A stretch of DNA of 9,475 nt from JBBILO01 sp037444855. Its GTDB lineage: Bacteria > Patescibacteriota > Microgenomatia > UBA1406 > GWC2-37-13. The notes below the pieces were generated by a model. That model had not been told where the DNA came from and did no database searches. It saw nothing but the letters and a program-made list of their open reading frames with translations. The stretch is from positions 1-9,475 of the forward strand of contig JBBILO010000023.1 in NCBI GenBank assembly GCA_037444855.1. The letters run 5' to 3'. Below, piece by piece: positions 1 to 5,162 of the stretch (position 1 is the first letter of the stretch; each line of letters begins with the position of its first letter). The position numbers and the translations under genes were made by a program.

Positions 1-158
1 TGTTCTTTAAAAGCTTGAGTAAAAGAAGAAAGATTAGGTGCTATTAAATAATATTCTCTTCTTTTTATTAACTCATCATAAAATTCAACAATAGGAAAGA
101 TTTTTCCTTGTTCTTTAAAAGCTTGATTAAGAGAAGAAAGATTAGATGCTATTAAACG
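1..158. repeat. Direct DNA repeat, period 108 bp, inside the first gene
   Basis: Bases 1-50 and 109-158 match at about 45 of 50 positions, both starting TGTTCTTTAAAAGCTTGA. The 108-bp period is a multiple of three and produces the 36-residue protein repeat. The high DNA identity suggests recent duplication or homogenisation. The left copy may extend past the window edge. Confidence 0.8.
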
Positions 159-317
159 GCGATTTCTTTTAATAAAAAACTCCATCATGCCTTTTGGTCG
201 GTCAATTTCGTTAATTTTAAATAATGACAAATCAAGTGATTGAAGAGGCAAAAAAAATTCTGAAATATCAATTATTGAAGGTCTTTGTAACTCTTCTTCG
301 GATGCTTCTTTCTCCAT
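1..317 (-). CDS. Unrecognised protein with 36-residue tandem repeat (3' end cut by window edge)
   Basis: This reading frame begins at the ATG at 315-317 and stays open to the left edge, giving 105 codons. An in-frame TAG lies two codons upstream of the ATG, so this is the earliest possible ATG. The N-terminal 40 residues are acidic and then hydrophobic (MEKEASEEEL, then EFFLPLQSLDLSLF). From about residue 45 a repeat begins: LIASNLSSLNQAFKEQ recurs 36 residues later as LIAPNLSSFTQAFKEQ, with an intervening GKIFPIVEFYDELIKRREYY. More copies probably lie outside the window. There is no signal peptide or membrane helix and no Shine-Dalgarno sequence; a -10-like TATATT sits 6 nt upstream. I do not recognise the family, and the function is unknown. 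Confidence 0.72.
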   Translation of the reverse strand, partial: MEKEASEEELQRPSIIDISEFFLPLQSLDLSLFKINEIDRPKGMMEFFIKRNRRLIASNLSSLNQAFKEQGKIFPIVEFYDELIKRREYYLIAPNLSSFTQAFKE

Positions 318-323
318 GTTCTA

Positions 324-329
324 AATATA
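324..329 (-). promoter_or_regulatory. Extended -10 promoter element of the first gene, probably leaderless
   Basis: On the minus strand TATATT is preceded by TGG, fitting an extended -10 (TGn), and lies 6 nt before the ATG at 317. I see no convincing -35. The spacing puts the transcript start at or next to the start codon. Confidence 0.4.
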
Positions 330-399
330 CCAGAAACTAAAATTGTTTTTAGGGAAAAATCATTTTTGTTCTGAATGTTTGTTAGTTAATCTCTTCCTT

Positions 400-640
400 C
401 TAACTAAACTTTCTAGCAAGAATCAATAATTCCGTCGTCATCCCATCAAATTCAGGCACATCAGAATTACCCTCTTCAAAACGAAAAACTGATCGTTTTC
501 TTCAAAACTTCTATTCTAATCTTCTCACCTGATTTCAAAGTCGTAATCACGAGTTATAAATGGCGACCGGTATACAATACCTGGCGGTAATTGTTATTAT
601 TTTCAGTTAGATCATCAATATCAGCATGGTGTCCCTTCAT
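400..640 (-). pseudogene. Decayed small cupin-domain protein
   Basis: Read from the ATG at 640, the frame gives MKGHHADIDDLTENNNN, YRQVLYTGRHL, then a TAA at 554-556 and LVITTLKSGEKIRIEV. The known family (small stand-alone cupins of the mannose-6-phosphate isomerase type) has the pattern MKG...FRKVLYTG.H.QLV...LKPGEEIG.EVH..DQFFRFEEG. Here the pattern resumes only in other frames: EENDQFF, then RFEEGNS. The last slip fits loss of one T from a T6 run (CAG TTT TTT CGT). The first metal-binding histidine is lost at the EV/EEND break. The remaining tail (VPEFDGMTTELLILARKFS, stop at 400-402) does not align well with the rest of the barrel. Cupins of this kind bind a metal and often a sugar or small ligand, but this copy cannot make a full barrel. 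The family call is from remembered motifs. Confidence 0.8.
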
Positions 641-698
641 AGTGTTTACAAAAAACTGGTAATTAATTTATTTAAGACTTTTGATGATAAATTTCCAT

Positions 699-704
699 TA
701 TAAT
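699..704 (+). promoter_or_regulatory. Consensus -10 (TATAAT) of the phosphotransferase pseudogene
   Basis: A perfect TATAAT is followed by 7 nt and then the ATG at 712. No good -35 is visible at 16-18 bp; TTGATG at 681-686 is only 12 bp away. Transcription would start at or just before the ATG, giving a leaderless message. Confidence 0.55.
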
Positions 705-711
705 TTTTCAT

Positions 712-1761
712 ATGCCGAGCGGATTGATTTCTATCACGGATGATTTTTTTAAAAACATCGATCTCTCGGCAGATAAAAAGAAAATTATTCGAGAAGTTAT
801 TAAAAAGATTAATTTTGTTCCAGGAAAAAATATCCCCTTTTGGAAAATCGATATTGGCATTAAGGTGTTAGCGCTTTTTCAATATTGGGTGATTATCTAG
901 TCAAAAATGAAAAAAAGAAAAAAGCAGTTTTAAAGATTCAAGGAGTATCGCCTAAAATTTCTGAACCAGCGATCATTAAGAAATTTAATCAATAAAATCA
1001 AAGTAAAAAAATTAAATTGCCCTAAGTCTATTTTTATCTTCATTACAATCACAAAAAATTCTCGCGGAGATCTATCTTTTTGAATACATTCCTGGTGATT
1101 TTATTATTTTTCCTCATCGCCTGGCCACTGAGAAACAACTAATTAAATTTTTTTCCGTTTACCTCGAGTATAAAGGTAAGGCAATCAATAAACCTTTTCA
1201 TCCTTTTTCTTTTAAGAAAATAAATTACTTAGAAAAATTTAAAAAAGGGCGAAAAATCCGATTAGCTAATCCCAGTCATCACAAAATTACGCCAGACGAA
1301 GATAAAAAAACTTTATCAAATTATCTTTTTTTTATCAAAAATATTTAACGAGCATCCTCTTGAATTTCTTCACGGACATCTCAGTGTCAATGATGTAAAA
1401 AAATATCGTCAGCGTTATTATCTTTTTTCTAATCTTTTTTGGGGATGGTATCCAGCGCTTTATGACGCAACTTTTGCCTTTGAATGGTTTATCTTAGGTA
1501 TCGCTCATCTTGAAAAAAATTATTGAAAATCAAATCAATCATTGGGTTAAAATAATCTTTTACTGGTTATCTAAATCTTTATCGATTAGAAAAAACCACT
1601 CCAAGATTTGGAAAAAATTAACTACCATTAATCTGTGGGAACGATTGATCGAAACACTTAATCTTAATGTCTTAATGATTCCAAAAAAGGAAGATCGAGG
1701 AAAAGTCAAACCGCTTCTTTGGCAATATTTAGAAATCTACTTAAAAAAAATTAACAATTAA
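712..1761 (+). pseudogene. Broken APH-like phosphotransferase (protein-kinase-like fold)
   Basis: About 350 codons are readable but split over five frame segments. Segment 1 (712-~888) starts MPSGLISITDDFFKNIDLSA. Segment 2 (~888-995) includes DYLVKNEKKKKAVLKIQG. Segment 3 (~1020-1348) contains EYIPGDFIIFPHRLATE. Segment 4 (~1326-1526) contains FLHGHLSVNDV and later LFSNLFWGWYPALYDATFAF. Segment 5 (~1513-1761) contains the C-terminal LWERLIETLNLNVLM. In the aminoglycoside/choline-kinase-like family, HGDLx4N is the catalytic loop and a later Asp binds Mg; here HGH (1371-1379) and YD fit those places, with His replacing the usual Asp. Breaks fall at or near G3 (887-889), an A-rich stretch (990-1020), T8 (1326-1333) and A7 (1513-1519). 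Its substrate cannot be told. A good promoter remains, so decay may be recent. Confidence 0.82.
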
Positions 1762-2012
1762 ACCGCCTCAAAAAGAATCTTTTTGATTAAAGATTGATAA
1801 GGGATATCTAATCGATGAGCTTTTGTTTTTATTCGATCAATTAAGGATTGCGGCAACCTAATAGTAATTGGTTTTGAGGTTAGTTTTAAATTAGGAAATT
1901 GCCAATTTTCCGCCTTCGAATAATCGATATACTCAGTTGAATCAACTTTTTGCCAAAATTTCCTTTCTTCTTTTTCTGATTTAAAATGAGGAATTTTTTT
2001 AAGTTTTTTCAT
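1758..2012 (-). CDS. brnA: BrnA / CopG-type antitoxin
   Basis: This is an 84-residue antitoxin expected to bind and neutralise the BrnT toxin and repress the operon. The N-terminus (IPHFKSEKEERKFWQ, then DSTEYIDYSKAE) is the toxin-facing region typical of the CopG-antitoxin/BrnA family. Residues from about 50 (KPITIRLPQSLIDRIKTKA) form the ribbon-helix-helix DNA-binding motif, and YQSLIKKIL is the usual tail. A longer open frame reaches 2090, but the ATG at 2012 is chosen because AAAGGAGG lies 4 nt upstream and family members start at this point. The gene overlaps the end of the toxin by 14 nt, so translation is probably coupled. Its stop codon shares TTA/TAA bases with the stop of the converging phosphotransferase pseudogene. 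It appears intact. Confidence 0.88.
   Translation of the reverse strand: MKKLKKIPHFKSEKEERKFWQKVDSTEYIDYSKAENWQFPNLKLTSKPITIRLPQSLIDRIKTKAHRLDIPYQSLIKKILFEAV
1768..1786. repeat. Perfect 8-bp inverted repeat at the convergent gene ends
   Basis: TCAAAAAG, a 3-nt loop (AAT) and CTTTTTGA form a perfect hairpin. It lies 6 nt past the plus-strand pseudogene stop and inside the last codons of brnA. It lacks the trailing U-run of a standard intrinsic terminator, so a termination role for the plus-strand gene is only possible. Confidence 0.45.
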
Positions 2013-2292
2013 AATGCCTCCTTTCCTTTTTGTTGGCGATTCTCGCCGAAATAATTCTAATTTTCCTTTCTCTAATGGTAAAAACAACAAATAAAATTTT
2101 TTCTTTTGATGTCTTTCCTAAGGCGATAAATCTTGGCTCTCTCTGAGAATGTTTAATATCACTGATAACTTTTAGATTTTCATCTAAAAAAACTTCCTCA
2201 GATTCAGCTGGCGTAATTCCATGCTTTTGATAACTTTTGTCAAGATTGCCATCGTCCCAATTGAATTCCAAAATCTTATCCAACCGCTTCAT
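1999..2292 (-). CDS. brnT: BrnT-family toxin (DUF497, RNase)
   Basis: This 97-residue protein matches the BrnT family, known as ribosome-independent RNase toxins of type II toxin-antitoxin systems with a RelE-like fold. Diagnostic features are FNWDDGNLDKSYQKHGIT at the N-terminus (family pattern FEWDxxKxxxNxxKHGIx), EEVFLDEN, HSQREPRFIALG, and the C-terminal IRIISARIANKKERRHYE. The open frame extends to an ATG at 2328, but that codon lies in the -35 box, so the ATG at 2290-2292 is the supported start; it is 7 nt after the -10 and has no Shine-Dalgarno sequence. The downstream antitoxin brnA overlaps by 14 nt, in the usual toxin-first order. The protein appears full length and intact although its neighbours are decayed. 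Confidence 0.9.
   Translation of the reverse strand: MKRLDKILEFNWDDGNLDKSYQKHGITPAESEEVFLDENLKVISDIKHSQREPRFIALGKTSKEKILFVVFTIRERKIRIISARIANKKERRHYEKT
2017..2024 (-). promoter_or_regulatory. Strong Shine-Dalgarno site of brnA
   Basis: AAAGGAGG on the minus strand lies 4 nt before the ATG at 2012 and inside the 3' end of the toxin gene. It settles the start of brnA and shows that the host uses the canonical anti-Shine-Dalgarno sequence for internal operon genes, unlike the leaderless first genes nearby. Confidence 0.8.
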
Positions 2293-2299
2293 TGTGAAT

Positions 2300-2328
2300 A
2301 TTTTATAAATACATAAAATCGTTGTCAA
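2300..2328 (-). promoter_or_regulatory. Near-consensus promoter of brnT-brnA
   Basis: On the minus strand TTGACA (2323-2328), a 17-bp spacer and TAAAAT (2300-2305) make an almost ideal sigma-70-type promoter. The ATG of brnT follows after 7 nt, so the transcript should start at or beside the start codon. No clear operator palindrome for BrnA was recognised. Confidence 0.8.
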
Positions 2329-2375
2329 GATATAAAAACAAATTATGCTTTTTAGCTATTATGTTAGAATAATGA

Positions 2376-3055
2376 TTAATTTTTTTTACTCACCCAACAG
2401 CCTAAATATGTCGTAATCGGCACGGCCAGAATTAAACCAATACTTCCAATTAGCGTCCGGACAATCCCATCAGCGATAATCTCGTAATTAATAACCTCAG
2501 ATATTGAATGAGAATTGTTAACAAATAGCAGTAAAAGTGGAAGCGAGGCGCCAGTATAGACTAAAAAAAGAGTGTTAATCATTAAAGTAATGTGATCTCG
2601 ACTGACATTCATCACCCAAAAAAAAGCTCTTTTTGAGATAAATTTTTATCCCCCTCTTTTAATTGAAAGGCTATAGAAGTCTGAGAAACGATAATATCAT
2701 CTAAAACTCCCAAAACGCCAATCATAATCCCAGCTAACAAAATTCCTTTCATATTAACATTTTGTTGATAAAAAGATAAAAACTCGCCTCTTTTGAGAAA
2801 AAACCAGTTAATCTAAAAATCTCAATCGCCAAATAAGAAAATAAACCAACAAGACTAAAAGCAATCAGTGTTGAAAGAACTGCCACGATAGTTTTTTTTG
2901 TTTACCCCATGGGTAACTAAAAAATTGACTGGAATAAAAATTAAAGAAGCCATAATCACTGAAATCACCAGATCATATCCATGTATGATGTGAGGAATAA
3001 TTGAGATAAAAATAATTAAAAACGAAAAGGCTAATCCTAATCTTTGAAGTCGTCC
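2376..3055 (-). pseudogene. 5'-truncated, frameshifted YibE/F-family membrane protein
   Basis: Stitching frames gives the C-terminal half of a YibE/F-like multi-pass membrane protein. The pieces are GRLQRLGLAFSFLIIF and LVTHGVNKK; then VAVLSTLIAFSLVGLFSYL and RLTGFFSKEASF; then NMKGILLAGIMIGVLGVLDD and SQTSIAFQLKEG; then MNVSRDHITLMINTLFLVYT, GASLPLLLLF and VRTLIGSIGLILAVPITTYL, with the stop at 2376. Breaks fall in homopolymers at T8 (2892-2899, a +1 slip), around A5 (2778-2782, a lost base) and A8 (2618-2625). The N-terminal half expected in the family is absent: a TAG lies just upstream in frame and another gene occupies that DNA, so this end was deleted or replaced. The family's cellular role is poorly defined. 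Confidence 0.85.
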
Positions 3056-3630
3056 ACTCTAAATGATTCAACATCAATAATTTTTTTCTTGTTTCCTATT
3101 AGAAAAACTATTTTTTTACTATTAAACCAGTATAGAAAAGTTAGTGAATCTGCCGGTTGTTCGGGTGAATAGATTTTTATTGTTTTTCCAGTTCTATCAT
3201 CATAAAGATATATCCCGTCATTTTCATCCATTCTTTTGTTTAAAAAAACAGATTCTCTTGGATAATTTTCTCCCAACCAACTTGTTCCAGATTGAAATTT
3301 TCCAAAAGCAATATGGCGACAATCGGGTGACCAAATTGGACCGCTAATTATTTGAAAATGGTTGTCTTTATCTACTGTAACATCTTTAGGAATTTTTCCG
3401 CATCTTTTGATTAAAGAATGATTATCTTTGTCGATTTTCTCTATTATTTTTCTTAAATCCAATTCTCTCTGGCGTAGATTTGATTGTAGATAAAGTACTT
3501 GCTTATCTTTCTCTTTGATTTGTCTTTCTTTTTCCTTAACGGCAAAAAAATAATAAAAATTAAGCAATAAACTAAATAACAAAACTAAAATAGTCAAAAA
3601 AAGTTTTATTTTTTTAACTAAATCTCTCAT
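3037..3630 (-). CDS. Membrane-anchored coiled-coil protein with WD40/TolB-like strands
   Basis: This is a 197-residue protein of unknown function. A short basic N-terminus is followed by one membrane helix (about residues 9-29, LFLTILVLLFSLLLNFYYFF), then a charged, probably coiled-coil stretch (about 31-70, KEKERQIKEKDKQ onward). A domain with beta-propeller-like blades follows: GPIWSPDCRHIAFGKF (about 95-110), GIYLYDDRTGKTIKIY, and LYWFNSKKIVFLIG. The 'WSPD..IAF' and 'LYDxxTGKTxxI' patterns are typical of WD40-like/TolB blades, but there is room for only two or three, not a closed propeller. The frame extends to a GTG at 3666 preceded directly by a stop; ATG 3630 is preferred because it gives a normal basic N-terminus before the helix. 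The C-terminal 19 nt overlap the yibE/F remnant. It is probably exposed outside the membrane. Confidence 0.7.
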   Translation of the reverse strand: MRDLVKKIKLFLTILVLLFSLLLNFYYFFAVKEKERQIKEKDKQVLYLQSNLRQRELDLRKIIEKIDKDNHSLIKRCGKIPKDVTVDKDNHFQIISGPIWSPDCRHIAFGKFQSGTSWLGENYPRESVFLNKRMDENDGIYLYDDRTGKTIKIYSPEQPADSLTFLYWFNSKKIVFLIGNKKKIIDVESFRVDDFKD

Positions 3631-3656
3631 AATTTTTTCTAATTTTCTAATGTTTT

Positions 3657-4007
3657 TCAAAAACACTTATTTAACGAGTCTATAAAATTTATTATTTTTT
3701 GCTTTAATAATCTTTTTTTCATAATTTTAATTTTTTTTTCAATCCGAATAGCCTTACCGAAAATGATCACCTGGGCTAATTTTTTTGAGCTGAAGCCAAA
3801 ATCCGAGCAAAAGTTGGCTGAGAAATACCAATTTTTTCTGCCGCTTCATCTTGCTCAAATTAATCAATTTCTATAGAATTTAAGCACCCCTAATTCTTCA
3901 GATAATAGAATAATCTCTTGTAACTGACGAAGAGAAATCTCTTACGGCATATCACACCCCACCCGCGGATTAAATCGTAAACATCGAGATTTTTTTGATC
4001 TTGACAT
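3657..4007 (-). pseudogene. Decayed DUF134-family DNA-binding regulator
   Basis: The ATG at 4007 opens MSRSKKSRCLRFNPRVGCDM, then P, a TAA at 3942-3944, and EISLRQLQEIILLSEEL in the same frame. After a frameshift near 3866-3885 the sequence continues EQDEAAEKIGISQPTFARIL ASAQK. After a one-base loss in the T7 run at 3780-3786 it continues LAQVIIFGKAIRIEKK. DUF134 proteins share R..F.P...YFKP...PL.ELEEV, a helix-turn-helix QEEAAEKMGISxPTF and the end NGKAIRIEG. The match to the helix-turn-helix and GKAIRIE ending is very good. The cysteine/FKP region is altered. The product cannot be made in one piece. The last codons overlap the start region of the anchored protein downstream. Confidence 0.86.
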
Positions 4008-4014
4008 ATTCTTA

Positions 4015-4020
4015 ATTTTA
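4015..4020 (-). promoter_or_regulatory. -10 element of the DUF134 pseudogene, leaderless spacing
   Basis: TAAAAT on the minus strand lies exactly 7 nt before the ATG at 4007, the same layout as brnT. A -35 is not convincing. An imperfect palindrome around TCTCTTGAGA (4028-4037) lies in the spacer and could be an operator, but it is short. Confidence 0.45.
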
Positions 4021-4143
4021 CCTTATTTCTCTTGAGATATTTTTTTTCTTAAGTCGCCCTTATTTTTTCATAAGAACTTTTTATATAGGAAATATAAAAG
4101 AAAAGAAATTTTGTTAAGTAATTAAAAAGTATAAAATCAAAAT

Positions 4144-4161
4144 ATCCTTAAAAATCAGGAT
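4144..4161 (-). terminator. Weak hairpin after the methyltransferase remnant
   Basis: ATCCT and AGGAT can pair (5 bp, 8-nt loop) in the gap after the methyltransferase pseudogene stop. On the minus strand an imperfect T-rich stretch (ATTTTGATTTTA) follows. On the plus strand the hairpin runs into TTTTTT, but there is no plus-strand gene to terminate. The rest of the gap at 4021-4176 is AT-rich and holds nothing I can identify. Confidence 0.28.
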
Positions 4162-4176
4162 TTTTTATCTGTATGA

Positions 4177-4846
4177 TTAATCATCAAATAATATTATGAT
4201 CGGCAACCGGAAGTTGAAGCGAACCAAAATAGAAAATCAGCTTCTCCTAAAGTTGAGTTAAGGGTTTAGTTTTATTTGATTCTCTGGAAGAATTAAAAAT
4301 TCAGCCATCTGGCTTACCTCATCTTTTGCCACTGTTGTTGCAAGAATAACCGGTTGAGAATATTTCTGTCTTAACTGCCGAAAAAAACCTTTTCCGAATC
4401 AGAATTAATTGGTTGCTGTCCTTCCTCTTGTCAATCTAAAGATATTTGGATAACGAATTGTGATTAAAGGAGGTAAACCATCAGAAACCATCAGGGAATT
4501 CTTGCGCTAAATCTAGATATTGAAATCTATCTTTTTGATATTCCTGATGTCTTATACGAAATTCTCTTATTAAGGCTTTATTTTTATCAAAACCAACAAA
4601 CTCCTTCAATCCATGACCAAAATAACGATTAAAAGCAATTCCTTCGGGAGCCAAACCACAACCAAAACTCCAGATAGTCAGTTCTGTATTTACTGGCAAT
4701 TGATCTCTTAAATTTAATGCTTTGAAAATTTAAATAAATTATTTGACAATTCGCTAAAATTAAGCTCGCTTTGATTAAATTTTCCTACATATTCCAAAGT
4801 CAATTCTCTTAAAGCATCCTCTGGGATCTACAAACTTGTAAGTCAT
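4177..4846 (-). pseudogene. Decayed class I SAM-dependent methyltransferase
   Basis: A possible start at 4846 reads MTYKFVDP; after a one-base insertion near 4822 it continues DALRELTLEYVGKFNQ. Another slip near 4720 leads to ALNLRDQLPVNTELTIW, then SFGCGLAPEGIAF (the glycine-rich SAM-binding loop) and LKEFVGFDKNKALIREF (the acidic end of strand beta-2 that contacts SAM ribose). YLDLAQEFPDG then runs into a stop caused by a 10-bp tandem duplication (4475-4494). Beyond it come LPPLITIRYPNIFR, then QEEGQQPINSDSEKVFF, RQLRQKYSQPVILATTVA, LILPENQIKLNP and LGEADFLFWFAS, in shifting frames. There is also a stop where Trp is expected at 4431-4433. The substrate is unknown. The intact methyltransferase may instead have started further upstream, in the remnant described separately. 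Confidence 0.75.
4475..4494. repeat. 10-bp tandem duplication that breaks the methyltransferase
   Basis: AAACCATCAG occurs twice in direct succession (4475-4484 and 4485-4494). Removing one copy restores the minus-strand frame across EFPDG to LPPLITIRYPNI, so the duplication is very likely the inactivating change at this point. Confidence 0.8.
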
Positions 4847-5064
4847 GATGATATAAATTTGATCGATTGTTTATTACTCCTTGAATTAATTCTCTCGTTA
4901 ATAATTCTAATTGGGTTGGATCGTTGTTTTTAAAAACTTGTCTTAATTCTTCATCTAAACTTGGAGATATTAATGGCAAAAAAGGGGGAATATTTTTTTT
5001 ATATTATTAAATTTATCACTACTTACTGCTATTAATCATAAAAAAAAATTTCTAATTGACACAT
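4809..5064 (-). pseudogene. Unidentified coding remnant upstream of the methyltransferase
   Basis: An open stretch without a start codon reads KKNIPPFLPLISPSLDEELR, then QVFKNNDPTQLELLTRELIQ and GVINNRSNLYHHDLQV, ending at a TAA at 4809-4811. Its amino-acid make-up looks like real protein (amphipathic, EL/LL-rich) rather than random frame. Going upstream, a further piece IAVSSDKFNNIKK lies in another frame across a T8 run (4993-5000). A possible first ATG at 5064 (MCQLEIFF) has a TATATC 6 nt upstream. It could be the N-terminus of the methyltransferase or a small separate gene that overlapped it; the sequence does not decide. I do not recognise a family. Confidence 0.45.
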
Positions 5065-5090
5065 TGTAAAGATATAATGAAATTTTACAA
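5064..5090. promoter_or_regulatory. Inverted repeat around a -10-like sequence
   Basis: TTGTAAA (5064-5070) and TTTACAA (5084-5090) form a perfect 7-bp inverted repeat with a 13-nt centre that holds TATAAT (plus strand, 5073-5078) and TATATC (minus strand, 5071-5076). It could be an operator for the minus-strand remnant. On the plus strand TTGACA (5056-5061) is only 11 bp from TATAAT, too close for a normal promoter, and no plus-strand gene follows. Confidence 0.3.
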
Positions 5091-5145
5091 GATTTTTAAA
5101 AATTCTTCAAAATTAGAAATCTAGTAATTATTTTAATCATATTCT

Positions 5146-5162
5146 ACTCTCAAAAAGAGAGT
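5146..5162 (-). terminator. Hairpin at the end of the PAP2 gene
   Basis: ACTCTC, a 5-nt loop and GAGAGT form a 6-bp hairpin that begins within the PAP2 stop codon. The T-run lies in the loop on the minus strand rather than after the stem, so it is not a textbook intrinsic terminator, but its position at the operon end suggests a termination or 3'-end stability role. Confidence 0.4.

Noticed and set aside
1..158. CRISPR array or mobile-element repeat from the direct repeat at the left edge
   Set aside because: The repeat keeps reading frame with a 108-bp period and encodes conserved protein; spacer and repeat sizes do not fit CRISPR, and there are no terminal inverted repeats.
318..399. Possible small gene or RNA between the first gene and the cupin remnant
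   Set aside because: I see no open frame, stable hairpin or recognisable motif; only the promoter-like element at 324-329.
712..1761. Alternative genetic code (stop codon reassigned) as the reason for broken frames
   Set aside because: The breaks need frame changes, not only stop read-through, and all three stop codons appear at natural gene ends or in the broken frames. Intact genes in the window use normal stops.
712..1761. Programmed ribosomal frameshifting in the phosphotransferase
   Set aside because: Four separate shifts in differing directions within one gene are not compatible with known programmed frameshifting.
3144..3347. Plus-strand open frame of 67 codons
   Set aside because: It lies antisense to the anchored coiled-coil gene, has low-complexity composition and no promoter or ribosome site.
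4465..4474. Plus-strand AAAGGAGGT resembling a Shine-Dalgarno site
   Set aside because: No start codon or open frame follows; it is the reverse complement of methyltransferase coding sequence (Pro-Pro-Leu).
400..5064. Insertion sequence as the cause of gene disruption
   Set aside because: No transposase reading frame, terminal inverted repeats or target-site duplications were found; the breaks are small indels, stops and one truncation.
5056..5078. Plus-strand TTGACA and TATAAT pair as a promoter
   Set aside because: The spacer is 11 bp, too short for a standard promoter, and no plus-strand gene follows before the PAP2 gene.
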